From Leptodontidium sp. MPI-SDFR-AT-0119 (taxonomy: Eukaryota > Ascomycota > Leotiomycetes > Helotiales > Leptodontidiaceae), in contig JAHLEZ010000024.1 in assembly GCA_020726505.1 (NCBI GenBank), positions 186,001 to 250,000 of the forward strand: DNA of 64,000 bases, in the 5' to 3' direction. This document shows, piece after piece, positions 43,182 through 53,925 of this stretch. Every line of letters starts with the position of its first letter. Position 1 is the stretch's first letter. Below the pieces are notes generated by a model, which did not search any database, had not been told where the DNA came from, and saw only the letters and a program-made list of their open reading frames with translations. A program made the position numbers and the translations under genes.

Positions 43182-44056
43182 CTGCGGGATCACGTACCGT
43201 GGCACGTCTTGAAATCCCCCATCTCTACATACCACCTCCATTACGCTTGCGAATGCTCTCACTCTTACACCAAACCCAATTCTCTCTAGCACTCACTTCT
43301 ACCTGCTACTGCCTGCTTCGGAAGGCCTAGATGTTTCACTGTCTCTCTAAACGGATTCTCTGGACAGCGAGCGCGGTGCACAAGTCTTTTGAGGTTTTCT
43401 GATGAAATGCGCTGTGCAGCATCGAGTTGCGGCGCCATGATCGTGGCCAGCAGGAAAGCGCTGTCTCTGGCGGGGATGGAAGAGGAGGAGACGATAGGAT
43501 AGCAGGCGGGGACCAAACGCACCTTTGGACGAGGGCTAGGGGATTGAGCAATGGGTAAAACGTGCCACTATTAAGGAATGCTTCCTTATGTACCTCCCTG
43601 CTACGAATGAATTCTGCAAAGCCACACAAGCCACAGGTCTACCCCGTGGCCCTTAAAAAGTTAAAGTAAAAACCCAGCCAGCGACACCCATTTCGCCTTC
43701 CCACTGTAAACGAGCATCCAGCATGTGTCGGCATTCGGTAGAACTAACCAGGATAGCGACAGGCACTATGGAAGCTTTGATGAGGAAGCTCCATCCGAAT
43801 CCTTTTCCGAAGGTGCTTCCTGTACAGTGGGGTTTTAGAGTCTAGATCTAGCTCGTTCTAAGTGAATCCAGCGATTGGCAAGTGTCTTCATTATATTATG
43901 TGGCTTTGTCCGATTGTGACATATGTAGGGGGGGGAATTACAGATATAGTATTTTTATGTCTTGAATGAGCTTCTAAATTCATTAACTTATCTACGATCA
44001 GACTCTATTTCCTACCCTTTTGGATTTAGAGCCTGTATCTTTTGCACATGGTGAGT
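43182..44056. other. Intergenic; uncertain short frames
   Basis: Two overlapping minus-strand frames lie here (43522-43286 and 43629-43336). The first contains LDAAQRISSENLKRLVHRAR, which looks helical, but I recognise no family and cannot decide between the frames. The remainder is AT-rich, with a G tract at about 43928. Confidence 0.35.
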
Positions 44057-46139
44057 CTAAGATATATCATCTGTAGCGATGCGTTTCAACCCAAGAACTC
44101 CCTTTCTCGCATCTGCGTGAAGTTTCCTCGCAGATTCTACTATTTCCTCATCGATGCCGAAACCGTTTGGAATTAGCAGTATAGTGTGAGTCCTGTCGTC
44201 GAAGACTGCTTGGAAGCAATCTTGAGGGGGTAGTAGTTTTAATCTTGTATTAAAAGTTCGGATGCCTTTCCGCATGTACTTTTTGGCGATTCGCGTGATT
44301 TCAGATGGCTCTCCTGGATTAACTCGTATTGGCGATAAATGTCTCCAAGAACCCCTTTCCCGGATGAAGAAGTTGATGCAGATTGTTCCCTGCTCCAACC
44401 TCTGCTTTTCTAGCCTTTTCCTCTCCTCTTCTTGCCTCTGCTCCTCCAGCCTCCTCCTCTCTGCCTCCTGCCTCTGCTCCTCCAGTCTCTCTTCGGCTAG
44501 CCTCTGTTCCCCCAACCTCTGCAACCTCCTCCTCTCTTCTTCCAGCCTCTGCTCTTCCAGCCTTCTTCTCCCTTCTTCTAACTTCTCCTGCGCGAGTCGC
44601 TCTCTCTCCAGACGTACTTGGACTTGTCTGCGTTCAGCTTCCGCCTCTGCTAACCTCGCTTGCTCCCGCCTCTCCCGCTCCCGCTCTGCCCTGTCCCGCT
44701 CTGCCCTGTCCCGCTCTGTCCTCTCCCGCTCTTCCCTCTCTCACTCTTCCCTCTCCCGGCCTTCCCTCTCCCTATCCCGCTCCCTCGCCCTTTCTCTCGC
44801 CCTCGCGCTCGCCCATTCTCGCTCTCCTGATCTATCCAAGGTATCATCAGCATCTTCAACAGTATCTGCAGAAGTTTGTGCCGGATCATCCTCGCCACGT
44901 TGAGCGTAAGTTGACAAAATATCATCAATATCCTCCTCCATGCGTCCAGGCCTTCCTGAAGAATTGCCACTAGCAGGGCGTTCAGGAACATAGGGGCTGG
45001 ATCCTCGCACTGAGCCATCATTTCCACCATTTGTGCTCATTGGTCTGCCAAAGAAGGCAAGATATACTGATTTTCGGACAAAGAAAGATGTGATGCCTCA
45101 CCCAGATGCTGCTGTTCGCTGTGAAGGTGAGTGACAAACAAGGAGTCCCGATCCTCTTCGTACGCCTCTGTGCAGGGGATGCCAGATCTGGCAGGCATTG
45201 CCACACCGTCTCCAGAGGTGACATGGAGAGGCGGTGATGGTGAGCTATCAAGTCGCGCAGTCCTCAGGCTCGGATACTCCTTTAAGGCACGGATTTGAGG
45301 AGTATCGAATCCTAAAGCAAATGCAAGATCGGCAAGGCTGCGCAGCACAGCGGGGTCCGCCTCCTTGGTAGGCGCTGTCTGAACATGATTTTCCTTGACA
45401 CGGTCTGCGGGCATGGCAGGGTAGTCGCGCATGGCCAGGGCAATGAGTTGTCGAACCCCCAGGTCTGCGCACTCCGCGGGCGTTCCAGCCCGATCTAGGA
45501 AGGAGTCCTCCGTGATTTGGATTTTAACATGGCCTTCCCTCTGGTTCTCATCGGAGTAGGTGCGCGCAAGAGTCTCGCAGACACTCTCACGTTTAGGGAC
45601 AATCACCAAACGCTTGAGGCAATCGATACAGAGCTTCAGATATTGGATATCCCTGAAAAAGGTGAAGAGAGACGGCACGAGGCCATCGATCATCTTCAAC
45701 CTTTCCCAGATCACGTCGCGTTCGCGGTTGCTGAACGCGCTGAATATCTTCCCTCCTTGAAGCTCACTGAGATCCTTTGTTGATGCACCCGGCGCTCTTC
45801 CTTCCAGGGCTTTCACTGTCGCTGTATCGATCCTCCCTAGAGCATCTTTCCCCACCAGACCTGTAAACACCTCCTTGATACGGCGAAGGTAGTTCAAACA
45901 TTCCTGTGGTGCAACGATTAGTACACGCCAAAACAAGAAGAGGGTGTGCTCACGTCTCTGCAGCCCATGGCCATCATCTTTTGGAGAGTTGTCAGCCTCA
46001 TGCCATCCCAGACGCCTGGAATATCCAGTAAGGCGTCAAACCCAGCCGTGAAATTCTCGTCCAAGAGAAGTCCCTCCAGAATTACTAATCTAGTAAAACC
46101 TCAATGGATTTTAGTGAAACATGGACCGAAAAGGATACG
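44057..46139 (-). pseudogene. DUF3723 family gene, frameshift and nonsense
   Basis: Coding-like sequence begins about 46139 with LVILEGLLLDENFTAGFDAL. A GTGAGC...CAG intron (45954-45906) leads to ECLNYLRRIKEVFTGLVGKD, RAPGASTKDLSELQ and FTFFRDIQYLKLCIDCLKRL, then IPCTEAYEEDRDSLFVTHLH. This is recognisable as DUF3723. An apparent one-base loss near 45100 shifts the frame into SFFVRKSVYLAFFGRPMSTN. A long Arg/Glu-rich helical repeat follows, broken by TGA at 44741-44743 where Arg (CGA) is expected. A conserved C-terminal part (INFFIRERGSWRHLSPIRVN, PPQDCFQAVFDD) ends at TAG 44057. DUF3723 genes are reported as frequent passengers of Starship elements. The 5' end is missing. Confidence 0.7.
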
Positions 46140-46652
46140 TTAACATTCTACTTGGGTGAGCAAAGAACATTCCACTGCCCGCGAACACAGGTCTTTGAGA
46201 TTGCTTCGTACAAGCTTGAAGTTATCTTGATCTTCGAGACTCGGCCCAAATTTGCACACTCCGCCATGGTCTGCATTTAACTTCACAATATTCTCGCGAT
46301 CGCCAGGTATGCCAAATCGTGCGCTCTCTACTGGAAAGGTCTGATACACGCCTGTGACCGTCTCCTCCTCATCTACGTCCAATGGAGCGGTTCTCATGGC
46401 GTAGCAGATGAAATGCTCCCAAAGCCCGCTGTACTTGCTCACCATCTGGGCATTCTGCGGCAGCTGGAACGGACGCTTGCTCATAGACTCGTTCTTCGGT
46501 GACGCGAACCACTTCAGCACGTCTGGGTTGTCGGTTGCTGCTAGGCAAGCAGCGGTTGAAATTCCGAGTCCAGCAGACCAATAACCTCTCCAGCTCGGGC
46601 TCATCCGGGTCAGGCTTGCAGCGATGCTGCAGGGCCTGGTTTGAGACTCCAT
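46140..46652 (-). pseudogene. Unclassified fragment; upstream partial DUF3723-like repeat
   Basis: The frame encodes SMSKRPFQLPQNAQMVSKYS and GLWEHFICYAMRTAPLD, followed by FGIPGDRENIVKLNADHGGV. The last part resembles the end of the alpha/beta-hydrolase effector domain found at the N-terminus of some fungal NLR proteins. The first part I have met in fungal repeat-associated proteins but cannot name. Upstream (about 46820-46660) the strand encodes AFDDVLEIAGMQPGMRLSTI, similar to AFDALLDIPGVWDGMRLTTL of the DUF3723 relic, so a piece of that gene is duplicated here. The locus is a composite of at least three fragments. Confidence 0.4.
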
Positions 46653-46967
46653 TTTTGGGACATGGGACCAGTGTGCTGGCAGTTCATATAACCCACCCCA
46701 ATAGCTTTATGTATAGTGCTGAGTCGCATGCCAGGCTGCATGCCAGCAATCTCCAGTACATCGTCAAACGCCGCAGCGAGCTCCTCATGAGTTGCCCATG
46801 GGTTCGTAGAAATATATTAGTAGACTACTGAGGTAAGAGGATGCGATTTTTAGGGGACAGATCAGATATTGAACCATGAGCTATCTAGAGAGTAATAGTA
46901 GGGCAGTAAGACAAGAGTATAGTAAAACAGAGCTGCCTACGATTCCGCAGTAGACATCGGCTATCCG

Positions 46968-49139
46968 TCAAAAATCATATACATTACTCAGTTCAATGCC
47001 TTCAGAATTACTATCAAAGGCATCAAGATAGGATCTGTTACCACCCCAATTCAAACCATTATAAGAGCCAGGTACAAAGCCGGGAGTATAATCCATAGAG
47101 CCCAAGGTAACCATGTCCTCAGTCGCTAAAGATTGGACACTTATTAAGTCGTAGTCTTGCTGCTCACCGACAAAGAAAGACGCAACGTCAGCCAGTTGCG
47201 GATCGTGTTCTGCACTACTGCTTTCAGCGCCGACCATTGTCAAGCCAGCCACTGGTCCAGATGGGTCCGGGGGCAGCAGCAACCTCTCCAAGGACTGCCA
47301 TTCCACCACCTGCCGTCTCCTAGCTTCGGCTTTATCCATCAACTGCCTTATGATGTCGCCGTTCTTCGAGTTCTTGCTCTCCTCCGTCCAGCGCATGAAT
47401 GCCTTCTCGGCCACTTCCCGAGCATGATCCGTCATTCCACCGTTCTGCCGCTGACCGAGTTCGGTGAGAAGAAATGTCAGAGGCAGAAATTGGAGATAGG
47501 CGCTGAGAAGCCATTTCCATTTTTCGGCGTGCGGCTCTATTTCCAGGCGTCGCCAGATATCAACGATGTCGATGGCGGCTAAGAAAAGTTGGTTCCGAGT
47601 AACGAGAGTTTGAGCGGGATACCTAGGCGAGTGGCAAGCTTGGTTATGCAGTTTGATCCGCATCTCTGTGATCAGGACATGGGCCACATGCTGCGCGAGC
47701 CAGTGGATTGGGTCGCTGTTGTCGCAATCTCGCAGGTGCCTGGATTGGATCTTATATTCGCACTCATTGATAATTTCCTCTTTCTGGTCGTGAGGAAGGT
47801 CGCCTTCCACCTTGCAACTCGTTTTTGCAATCTCGAAGCGGATGATACAGAAGCTCATCTCTGTCCAGCCATGACGTTGAGCAGGAACTGTCATCATACA
47901 TGGATCAAGATCCGAGTCATTGATATTCAGTGGGAGTTCAGACTCAATAATTGCGTCGGCTGAGCTAGCATCTTTCCCGCCATCCTCGGCGGCTCGTCGG
48001 TCGAGATACCAAAGCTGCCACCAAAGCCGTCGATGTATCTCCTTCGTGAACGGTGACAGGGAGGCTGTCGCAGAGCAGCCGAGACGTCTTGCCAATCCTG
48101 TTAAAGCCCATACGAGTTTCGCTTTATCCGTGAATTGACTGAATGATAGGAATAGCACGAATGCTTGGAACGTGGTCAGGTCGCTTGTTGTAAGGAAATC
48201 GGCTCTCATCAGCATTTGCTCTGTGACAGAGCGGTAAGCCATCAGAGCTGCATGCTTAGGCATCTTGAAGCAGTTTTCAGCATCCGCAGCTGTCATGCTA
48301 GAAATGGATGAGAAATAGATGGCAAAGAGGAGAGCTTCTTGACCCTTGTTGAGGGAAGTCGTGTCGTGCATTGCTTTTCGAAGTATCGCTTCTGTGCTCA
48401 GTCTGTGCAATACTTTGACCAGTTTGTCTCCGTTTTCCAGGAATATTTGCCAGCATGTCTGAGCTTGGGTAGGTGAAGGATGCAATGGACCTACTTCGAC
48501 AGTAAAGGAATTGAATGGGAATAGTCCGGAAGACGAGGAGGTCGTATTTGTGCTCCGATGACTTGCAAAGCTAGATCCAAAGCCGTTAGCAAATGCTGTT
48601 GGGGGACTTGGGCTGGCGTAGTACACTGGCTTAACCCCAACGAGCTTGATTCCATTCCTTCTGGTAATCAACCCTCCAACCGTGGTCTCGATTGCTTCCA
48701 ATCTTCTGGCACATCCACTATAGTCTTGAATAACCCCATATGACTCATTAAACTCATTATTCTCGGCCAGTATAACATGATTGCCCTCGATGGAATCGGT
48801 TAATTTATGGAGTGTCTTTTCCGCCTTCTGTATTCTCTCACCCAGTGACTGCCGGGCTTCAATGCCGCTGGCCTCTTCTAGTGGAGGTACGATCTGTTTC
48901 TTCCGAGGCCGGGGACACCTCCGAATGGGCGAAGGGAAGACGCATTCGAGAGACCACGACGTACAATGGGTGCACGGCGAGTTTCTGTCGCACTTTATTT
49001 TACGCGTGCGGCACGATAAGCAAGCCTTCGGCTTCACGATTGGAGGCGTTTGAATAGGTGGAGCTGGGCCTGATGGTTGGAGATGACGCATGGCTAATTT
49101 AATTTCCGTCGTTGAGCGAGATACTGAATGTAGCCGCAT
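46968..49139 (-). CDS. Zn2Cys6 transcription factor (723 aa)
   Basis: The zinc cluster is complete in one exon (ACLSCRTRKIKCDRNSPCTH, then CTSWSLEC: C-x2-C-x6-C-x5-C-x2-C-x6-C), followed by a basic segment RRCPRPRKKQ and a heptad region for dimerisation. The long C-terminal part contains the fungal_trans-type middle homology region (TFQAFVLFLSFSQF, ALTGLARRLGCSATASLSPF, RRLWWQLWYLDRRAAEDGGK). The start could be Met1 (49139) or Met17 (49091). No stops or introns interrupt it. It is probably a nuclear activator of unknown targets. It is transcribed divergently from the cytochrome b561 gene, about 500 bp away. Its 5' end and promoter are duplicated at 51.2-52.2 kb. Confidence 0.9.
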   Translation of the reverse strand: MRLHSVSRSTTEIKLAMRHLQPSGPAPPIQTPPIVKPKACLSCRTRKIKCDRNSPCTHCTSWSLECVFPSPIRRCPRPRKKQIVPPLEEASGIEARQSLGERIQKAEKTLHKLTDSIEGNHVILAENNEFNESYGVIQDYSGCARRLEAIETTVGGLITRRNGIKLVGVKPVYYASPSPPTAFANGFGSSFASHRSTNTTSSSSGLFPFNSFTVEVGPLHPSPTQAQTCWQIFLENGDKLVKVLHRLSTEAILRKAMHDTTSLNKGQEALLFAIYFSSISSMTAADAENCFKMPKHAALMAYRSVTEQMLMRADFLTTSDLTTFQAFVLFLSFSQFTDKAKLVWALTGLARRLGCSATASLSPFTKEIHRRLWWQLWYLDRRAAEDGGKDASSADAIIESELPLNINDSDLDPCMMTVPAQRHGWTEMSFCIIRFEIAKTSCKVEGDLPHDQKEEIINECEYKIQSRHLRDCDNSDPIHWLAQHVAHVLITEMRIKLHNQACHSPRYPAQTLVTRNQLFLAAIDIVDIWRRLEIEPHAEKWKWLLSAYLQFLPLTFLLTELGQRQNGGMTDHAREVAEKAFMRWTEESKNSKNGDIIRQLMDKAEARRRQVVEWQSLERLLLPPDPSGPVAGLTMVGAESSSAEHDPQLADVASFFVGEQQDYDLISVQSLATEDMVTLGSMDYTPGFVPGSYNGLNWGGNRSYLDAFDSNSEGIELSNVYDF

Positions 49140-49637
49140 TAGGTGAGTGCAGTGATACTGGTGAGACTTGCGAAATACACTTTGATAGCGACATTGAGGT
49201 TCAGCAGGGAACTCACGGATTTCTCGCTCACTTTGAACGGACGGCAGCCAGCTTATATCCCATTCGACATGGCGACGGGCGCAAAAACTTGCTCACATCG
49301 TGGCTGTGCAATAAAGTTGTTTCGGAAAACTCGCAATTCTCGGTAATTTTCTCACGTTGTCATTTGTCGAGAGCGCAACCACTTCCAATTTTGGGCTTAA
49401 TAATTCTCATCCCTGCTCTGACTACGAATAGCAATGGCATTCTCGGTGTTGCCTTCGGGGCTCATTCTGTTTTGACTGATTTGATTATCGCTATGTGTTC
49501 AGGCGAAAAAGCCATGGCGAAAATCTATATAAATGAACGTAGATCTCACTCAACTGCGACATTATAAGCTGTCCTTGACTTTCCCTTTTTCTTGCCGTGT
49601 TTTCTCAACAGTCCATTCGACAAAATATTAAAACAAC

Positions 49638-50460
49638 ATGTATCCCAAAGCCCTTCGAGTTGCATACCTCTATTTTATCTTTGGTGCGTCGCATATCTGC
49701 CTCTCATGCCTTCAATCAAACTCTTGCGGCGTTCTTAGAACGGTCACTAAACATCTCTCTTGTCCACAGTATCTCTCGCAAGCAATGTGTCAGCAACAGT
49801 GCTGTACCAAGATCTCAACTTAGTGCCCGCACTTGCCAAAGCTCATGGATTGGTGATGAGCATTGCTTTCGTGGTCGCTTTTCCCCTCGGAGCCTTGCTC
49901 ATACAGGTCTTGAAGTCGAAAAGGCGCGTATGGATACACATCTCCCTCCAGCTCGTGGGCTGGGTTCTCATGCTCACCGGGCTAGCCACGGGTATACGGG
50001 TTGGGAAGATACTAGATAGGGTATGTTCGCACGGCCATGCTCCAAGTCTGTTCATATTGTCATTTTTCTCGCCCATCTCGTACTGACTGTCCCGACACAG
50101 CTTCACAGCAATGCGCACACGGTCCTCGGCACTGTCATAGTAGTTCTGCTGCTCTTTCAGCCTTTCATAGGATTCATTCACCACCGCCGGTTCCTGGCTA
50201 CAAAGAAACGGTCGGCATGGACATATGCTCATATCTGGTATGGCCGTATCCTCATGCTTCTCGGGATTGTCAATGGCGGGCTAGGCCTGCGGCTAGCTGG
50301 AAACACCTTGGTGGGAACGATCACGTATGGGGCGATTGCGGGGCTTGTCAGTATATTGTATTGCGCGGTGCTGGTGGTGTCTGAGCTGAAAAGGGCGAGC
50401 CAGCGCGGGAATGCGACATCTGATATCGCGCTAGAGAGCTCTAACTCGCAAACGCATTGA
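49638..50460 (+). CDS. Cytochrome b561-type membrane protein (218 aa)
   Basis: Exons 49638-49683, 49770-50020 and 50101-50460 join in frame. A signal-like N-terminus is followed by about five hydrophobic helices: KAHGLVMSIAFVVAFPLGAL, ISLQLVGWVLMLTGLATGIR, HTVLGTVIVVLLLFQPFIGF, YGRILMLLGIVNGGLGLRL and ITYGAIAGLVSILYCAVLVV. Conserved His residues sit in KAHG, WIHI, NAHT and YAHIWYG, the spacing expected of haem b ligands in the b561 core. These proteins move electrons across membranes, often reducing iron or accepting electrons from an attached DOMON domain, which is absent here. It is divergent from the Zn2Cys6 regulator. Confidence 0.85.
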
Positions 50461-50979
50461 ATGGATAAGCGGGGTTGCGGGGAGATAACAACAGCCTTGT
50501 GTTAATAATAAAGATTGGACTAGGCAGTTGGTAGCGGTCGTGCAGGGAGATGCGGCAGTGGATTTGATAGATTTGTAGTTGTAGCGGAAATTGTTAAAGC
50601 AAGTTCAGAGGCTCTGGGGCACTGAAAATAGTGGTGTATTCATATTCATTATTAAATTCTACGTACAGTTGTAAATTCTATGTGAGAAGAAATATGATTG
50701 ATTGATTTATTCATACTCGGTTCCAGCTGTCCATAGGACTGCTACGCCGGAGTAGCCCAGCTTTGGCACCGGTTGCCGAACTGCGTCTACCGTTGTAAAC
50801 GCACCTCACTTCATCACCCGAAAGTGACCAGCAACCTCCTCTGCTGAGCGGACTGGTTCCCATCTACGTCTATATACATATCCGTGTCAAGGAGTGCTTT
50901 GTGTCTGCTTTATGTGCATGGCTCATTGGCAGCCGCTTCACAACATGTAATTGGACCTTCAAAAGCGTCTTAATTTGCC
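50461..50979. other. Intergenic, nothing recognised
   Basis: This is the downstream region of the b561 gene. No coding or repeat structure noticed. Confidence 0.4.
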
Positions 50980-51213
50980 ATTGTGTACGCTTTATAATGG
51001 AATCGTCGAATTGGACCCGTTTCAGGGCAAAAAGCAGGCTGTTTTGATGCAGGATTCAGACTGATTCATGAATTTTTCGAATCAGCTAAAATTGACCTCG
51101 AATCTGACGAATCAGCGGCCACGGATTCTGAATCAAAAAATGTCGAATTTGATTCGTTTGATTCAGGTTTGGTTCAAAAAATTCAAAAAATTCGGCTTTG
51201 AATCTCAGCCGTA
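50980..51213. repeat. Terminal remnant of a hAT element related to 4748-9072
   Basis: Blocks such as GACCTCGAATCTGACGAATC and AATTCAAAAAATTCGGCTTT mirror the right end of the complete hAT (CCTCGAATTCGACGAATCAG and CTTCAAAAAATTCGCAAAAT there) in the same order and spacing. The outer end reads CTCAGCCGTA against CACAGCCCTA. The rest of the element is absent, and it abuts the duplicated regulator fragment at about 51213. It is a diverged subfamily member reduced to one terminus. Confidence 0.6.
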
Positions 51214-52160
51214 CCATTCCTTCTGGTAATCAACCCTCCAACCGTGGTCTCAATTGCTTCCAATCTTCTAGCACATCCACTATAGTCTTTAATAATCTCA
51301 TATGACTCATTAAACTCATTACTCTCGGCTAGTATACCATGATTGCCCTCGATGAAATCAGTCAATTTATAGAGTGTCTTTTCCGCCTTCTATATTCTCT
51401 TACCTAGTGACTGCGGGCTTTAGTGCCACTGGCCTCTTCTAGTGGAGGTACGATCTGTTTCTTCCGAGGCCGGGGACACCTCCTAATAGGCGAAGGGAAG
51501 ACGCATTCAAGAGACCACGACGTATAATGGTTGCACCGCGAGTTTCTGTCGCACTTTATTTTACGTGTGCGGCACGATAAGCAAGCCTTCGGCTTCACGA
51601 TTGGAGGCGTTTGAATAGGTGGAGCTGGGCCTAATGGTTAGAGATGACGCATGGCTCATTTAATTTCCGTTATTGGGCGAATTGACCAAAGAGATACTAA
51701 ATGTAGCTGCACTAGGGGAGTGCAGTGATACTGGTGAGACTTGCGAAATACACTTTGATAGCAACATTAAGGTTCAGCAGGGAACTCACGGATTTCTCGC
51801 TCACTTTAAACGGATGGCAGCCAGCTTACTTCGTACATGGCCGAAATAACCCATCTTTTATGTCTGTGCGTGTCGTCGATCACACTGCCTAAAAAGGCAT
51901 ATATCGTTAAAAACCTAGAGAATGATTGGCTCAGTTGGAGAAGATTCTAGAGCTACGCTTTGACAAAAAAATGGGTTATTTCGGCCATGTACGAAGTATA
52001 TCCCATTCGACATGACGACGGGCGCAAAAACTTACTCATATCGTGGCTGTGCAATAAATAAAGTTGTTTCGGAAAACTCGCAATTCTCGGTAATTCTATT
52101 TTCTCACGTTGTCATTTGTCGAGAGCGCAACCACTTCCAATTTTGGGCTTAATAATTCTC
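51214..52160 (-). pseudogene. Duplicate of the 5' end and promoter of the 46968-49139 regulator
   Basis: The minus strand repeats, with C/T and G/A changes, the segment 48650-49415: the linker (GGLITRRNG, CSGCARRLEAIET-like text), the zinc cluster (KACLSCRTRKIKCDRNSRCN) and the promoter as far as TTTTGGGCTTAATAATTCTC. The second CxxC half of the cluster is damaged (NHYTSW instead of THCTSW) and several stops split the frame. Only about 120 codons of the gene are present. Orientation matches the parent copy 2.5 kb away, so this is a tandem partial duplication. It carries a MITE (51829-51996) absent from the parent. Confidence 0.8.
51829..51996. mobile_element. 168-bp MITE with 26-bp TIRs, TA TSD
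   Basis: The ends CTTCGTACATGGCCGAAATA... and the exact reverse complement ...TATTTCGGCCATGTACGAAG are flanked by TA (51827-51828, 51997-51998). The paralogous parent sequence at about 49250-49262 has the uninterrupted site CAGCTTATATCCC, so both boundaries are confirmed by an empty site. The interior is non-coding. It fits a Tc1/mariner-type MITE distinct from those at 10.4 and 18.0 kb. Confidence 0.93.
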
Positions 52161-52265
52161 ATCCCTGAAGCTTGCTTGTCGCGCGCACAAAGCCACCTTC
52201 ATCGTATGGCCGCACAAACTGCTCACGTAGATATCTAAGTTAACCGCATTTATGTACATAGTAAG

Positions 52266-52925
52266 GTGACACCCCCAGACTTCCCCATCTTTACAAATCT
52301 CTGCCCCAGCTGCTCTCTTTTTTCCGTTCTTCCTAACGATAACCGCGACCGGGTGTCTGACATATACGTATTGAGGAAGACTGTGGATGTGGAAAATGCC
52401 GAGGAACGTTGTTACTTCTGCTACAAGGATTGGCAGAGCGGGAACGGCATGGTTCGACTGAGGTGTTGCAATCACTGGCTTCACGAAGACCGTTTCTCCA
52501 AGTCCGTTCTCGACGGTCGTTGTCCCACGTGTAGAATCTGGCTTGCCTCACTAGATGAGGCGCGGGTTCTTGCAGGAGCTGCTGAGATGGGAGATGTTCA
52601 AAAGGTCAAGGAGCTTCTAGAAAAGCACACGTCTTGTACAGCGCAGGACTATTACGGCAGGACTCCATTGCATTTAGCGGCGCTGGAGGGACACGAAGAG
52701 GTGGTTAAAGAGCTGCTCGACCATGGAGTCGACACATCCACCGCTGATTTCAAGGGGCGGACGGCACTACACCTTGCTGCACATGGCTATTCTCTAGGTG
52801 TTCTCACACTTCTCCTGGACAAAGGAGCGGATATGACCGCCCGAGATGGCGAAGGCATGACGCCGCTTCACTTAGCATACCAGAAAGGCATCACAAGGAT
52901 GATAGACTGCTTGATCGAGAAGTGA
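52266..52925 (+). CDS. RING-like finger plus ankyrin repeats, partly degenerate
   Basis: The frame encodes a RING-H2-like region (CYFCYKDWQSG, CCNHWLHEDR, CPTCR) then WLASLDEARVLAGAAEMG. Three to four ankyrin repeats follow (DYYGRTPLHLAALEGHEEVV, DFKGRTALHLAAHGYSLGVL, DGEGMTPLHLAYQKGITRMI). The sixth zinc ligand is Arg (HEDR) where the 24-kb copy has Cys (HEDC), so the finger is probably non-functional. No in-frame ATG precedes the finger; the start likely lies in an upstream exon or was lost. TGA at 52923-52925 interrupts a further repeat (ANKEVKAIYGLTPE follows in frame). RING-ankyrin proteins usually recruit substrates for ubiquitination. This one is decaying. Confidence 0.65.
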   Translation: MTPPDFPIFTNLCPSCSLFSVLPNDNRDRVSDIYVLRKTVDVENAEERCYFCYKDWQSGNGMVRLRCCNHWLHEDRFSKSVLDGRCPTCRIWLASLDEARVLAGAAEMGDVQKVKELLEKHTSCTAQDYYGRTPLHLAALEGHEEVVKELLDHGVDTSTADFKGRTALHLAAHGYSLGVLTLLLDKGADMTARDGEGMTPLHLAYQKGITRMIDCLIEK

Positions 52926-53925
52926 GCCAATAAAGAGGTCAAGGCCATCTACGGCCTTACCCCAGAGATATTGCATCCTCTTAGCAACTACTCGAAAGCA
53001 ATGAGAACGATAGGTAGAAATACCTGATTGGGTTTCGGTTGCTAGCCCTTTAGCCAAGTCGCCCTTCCAGGAAACGGCAGATAGTCGAGGGTCTGCAAAG
53101 CAGTATACCTGAGCCAAGTCGGAGTTCCAAAAGGCTCAAGGAGTCGAACGTGGGCTCTTAGGTAGCTCCTCTGAGACGTGGTTAGGGTTCGTTCAGGATC
53201 TGCTTCAAGGGGAGATGTTCTTAAGTTAGGGAGCTTTTGGGAAAGCAAACATTTTGCACAGCACTCGACGCTTTGATTTCTTATTATTTTGTCCAGATTA
53301 GACAGACTCCTTTGGATGGCCTTGAAATGCCCTCAGAAGCAGCTAGCAATGTGGCCGATAATACATCGACCGACAATCCGCCACCTAACGTCCCTCCCTG
53401 CGTGCCGAGAAAAGTCATAAGTACTTCGACTTTAAGCATCTCAAACTCCACTCCAGCCCAGAAGTTTACAAAAAGAAAAGATCAGTAGCATTATAGCTAT
53501 TTATTAGCAGTTTGAACCCTTCAGAGGAAAATTTTATATTCGCATCGTTCCCATTTCGCCTGATTCATGTAAAGCTTCCATTTAGGCTCTAATACGAGTC
53601 CTCTACCGCAGCTATACTAGCGAGCTCTTATTATTCCTTACACATTTTAAAAGTCTTTATCTGAGCTTCAGATTTATTATTATTTTAACCGAGACCGTTA
53701 AAAGCTTTGTGGCTGTTATGGCGCGCAAACAATTGCAGGGCCGCAACGCGGTTCGGTACCTTCCGTACTTCTAATCGACGGAACTAACGATTCTTTAACG
53801 ATTCTTAGCTAGAAGGGACTAACCCCGCACCTCAGTAAAGCTTTGGTAATTTTGCTGTCTTTCGCTTATATAATCAACAGGCAAGCTTGTGGCTCTTGAC
53901 GTGAGGCCGCCTTCACTACACCAAC
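52926..53925. other. Decayed downstream part of the RING-ankyrin gene and spacer
   Basis: In-frame ankyrin-like text continues for about 35 codons after TGA 52925. A short frame at 53237-53488 ends in a Pro/Ser-rich tail (NPPPNVPPCVPRK) and may be another fragment. 53500-53900 is AT-rich with no gene. The left target copy ACTACACCAAC of the next retroposon occupies 53915-53925. Confidence 0.4.

Noticed and set aside
44262..44973. Long plus-strand Ser/Ala/Pro/Leu-rich open frames
   Set aside because: They are the antisense of the Arg/Glu-rich low-complexity helix of the DUF3723 relic; the minus strand carries the conserved family sequence on both sides.
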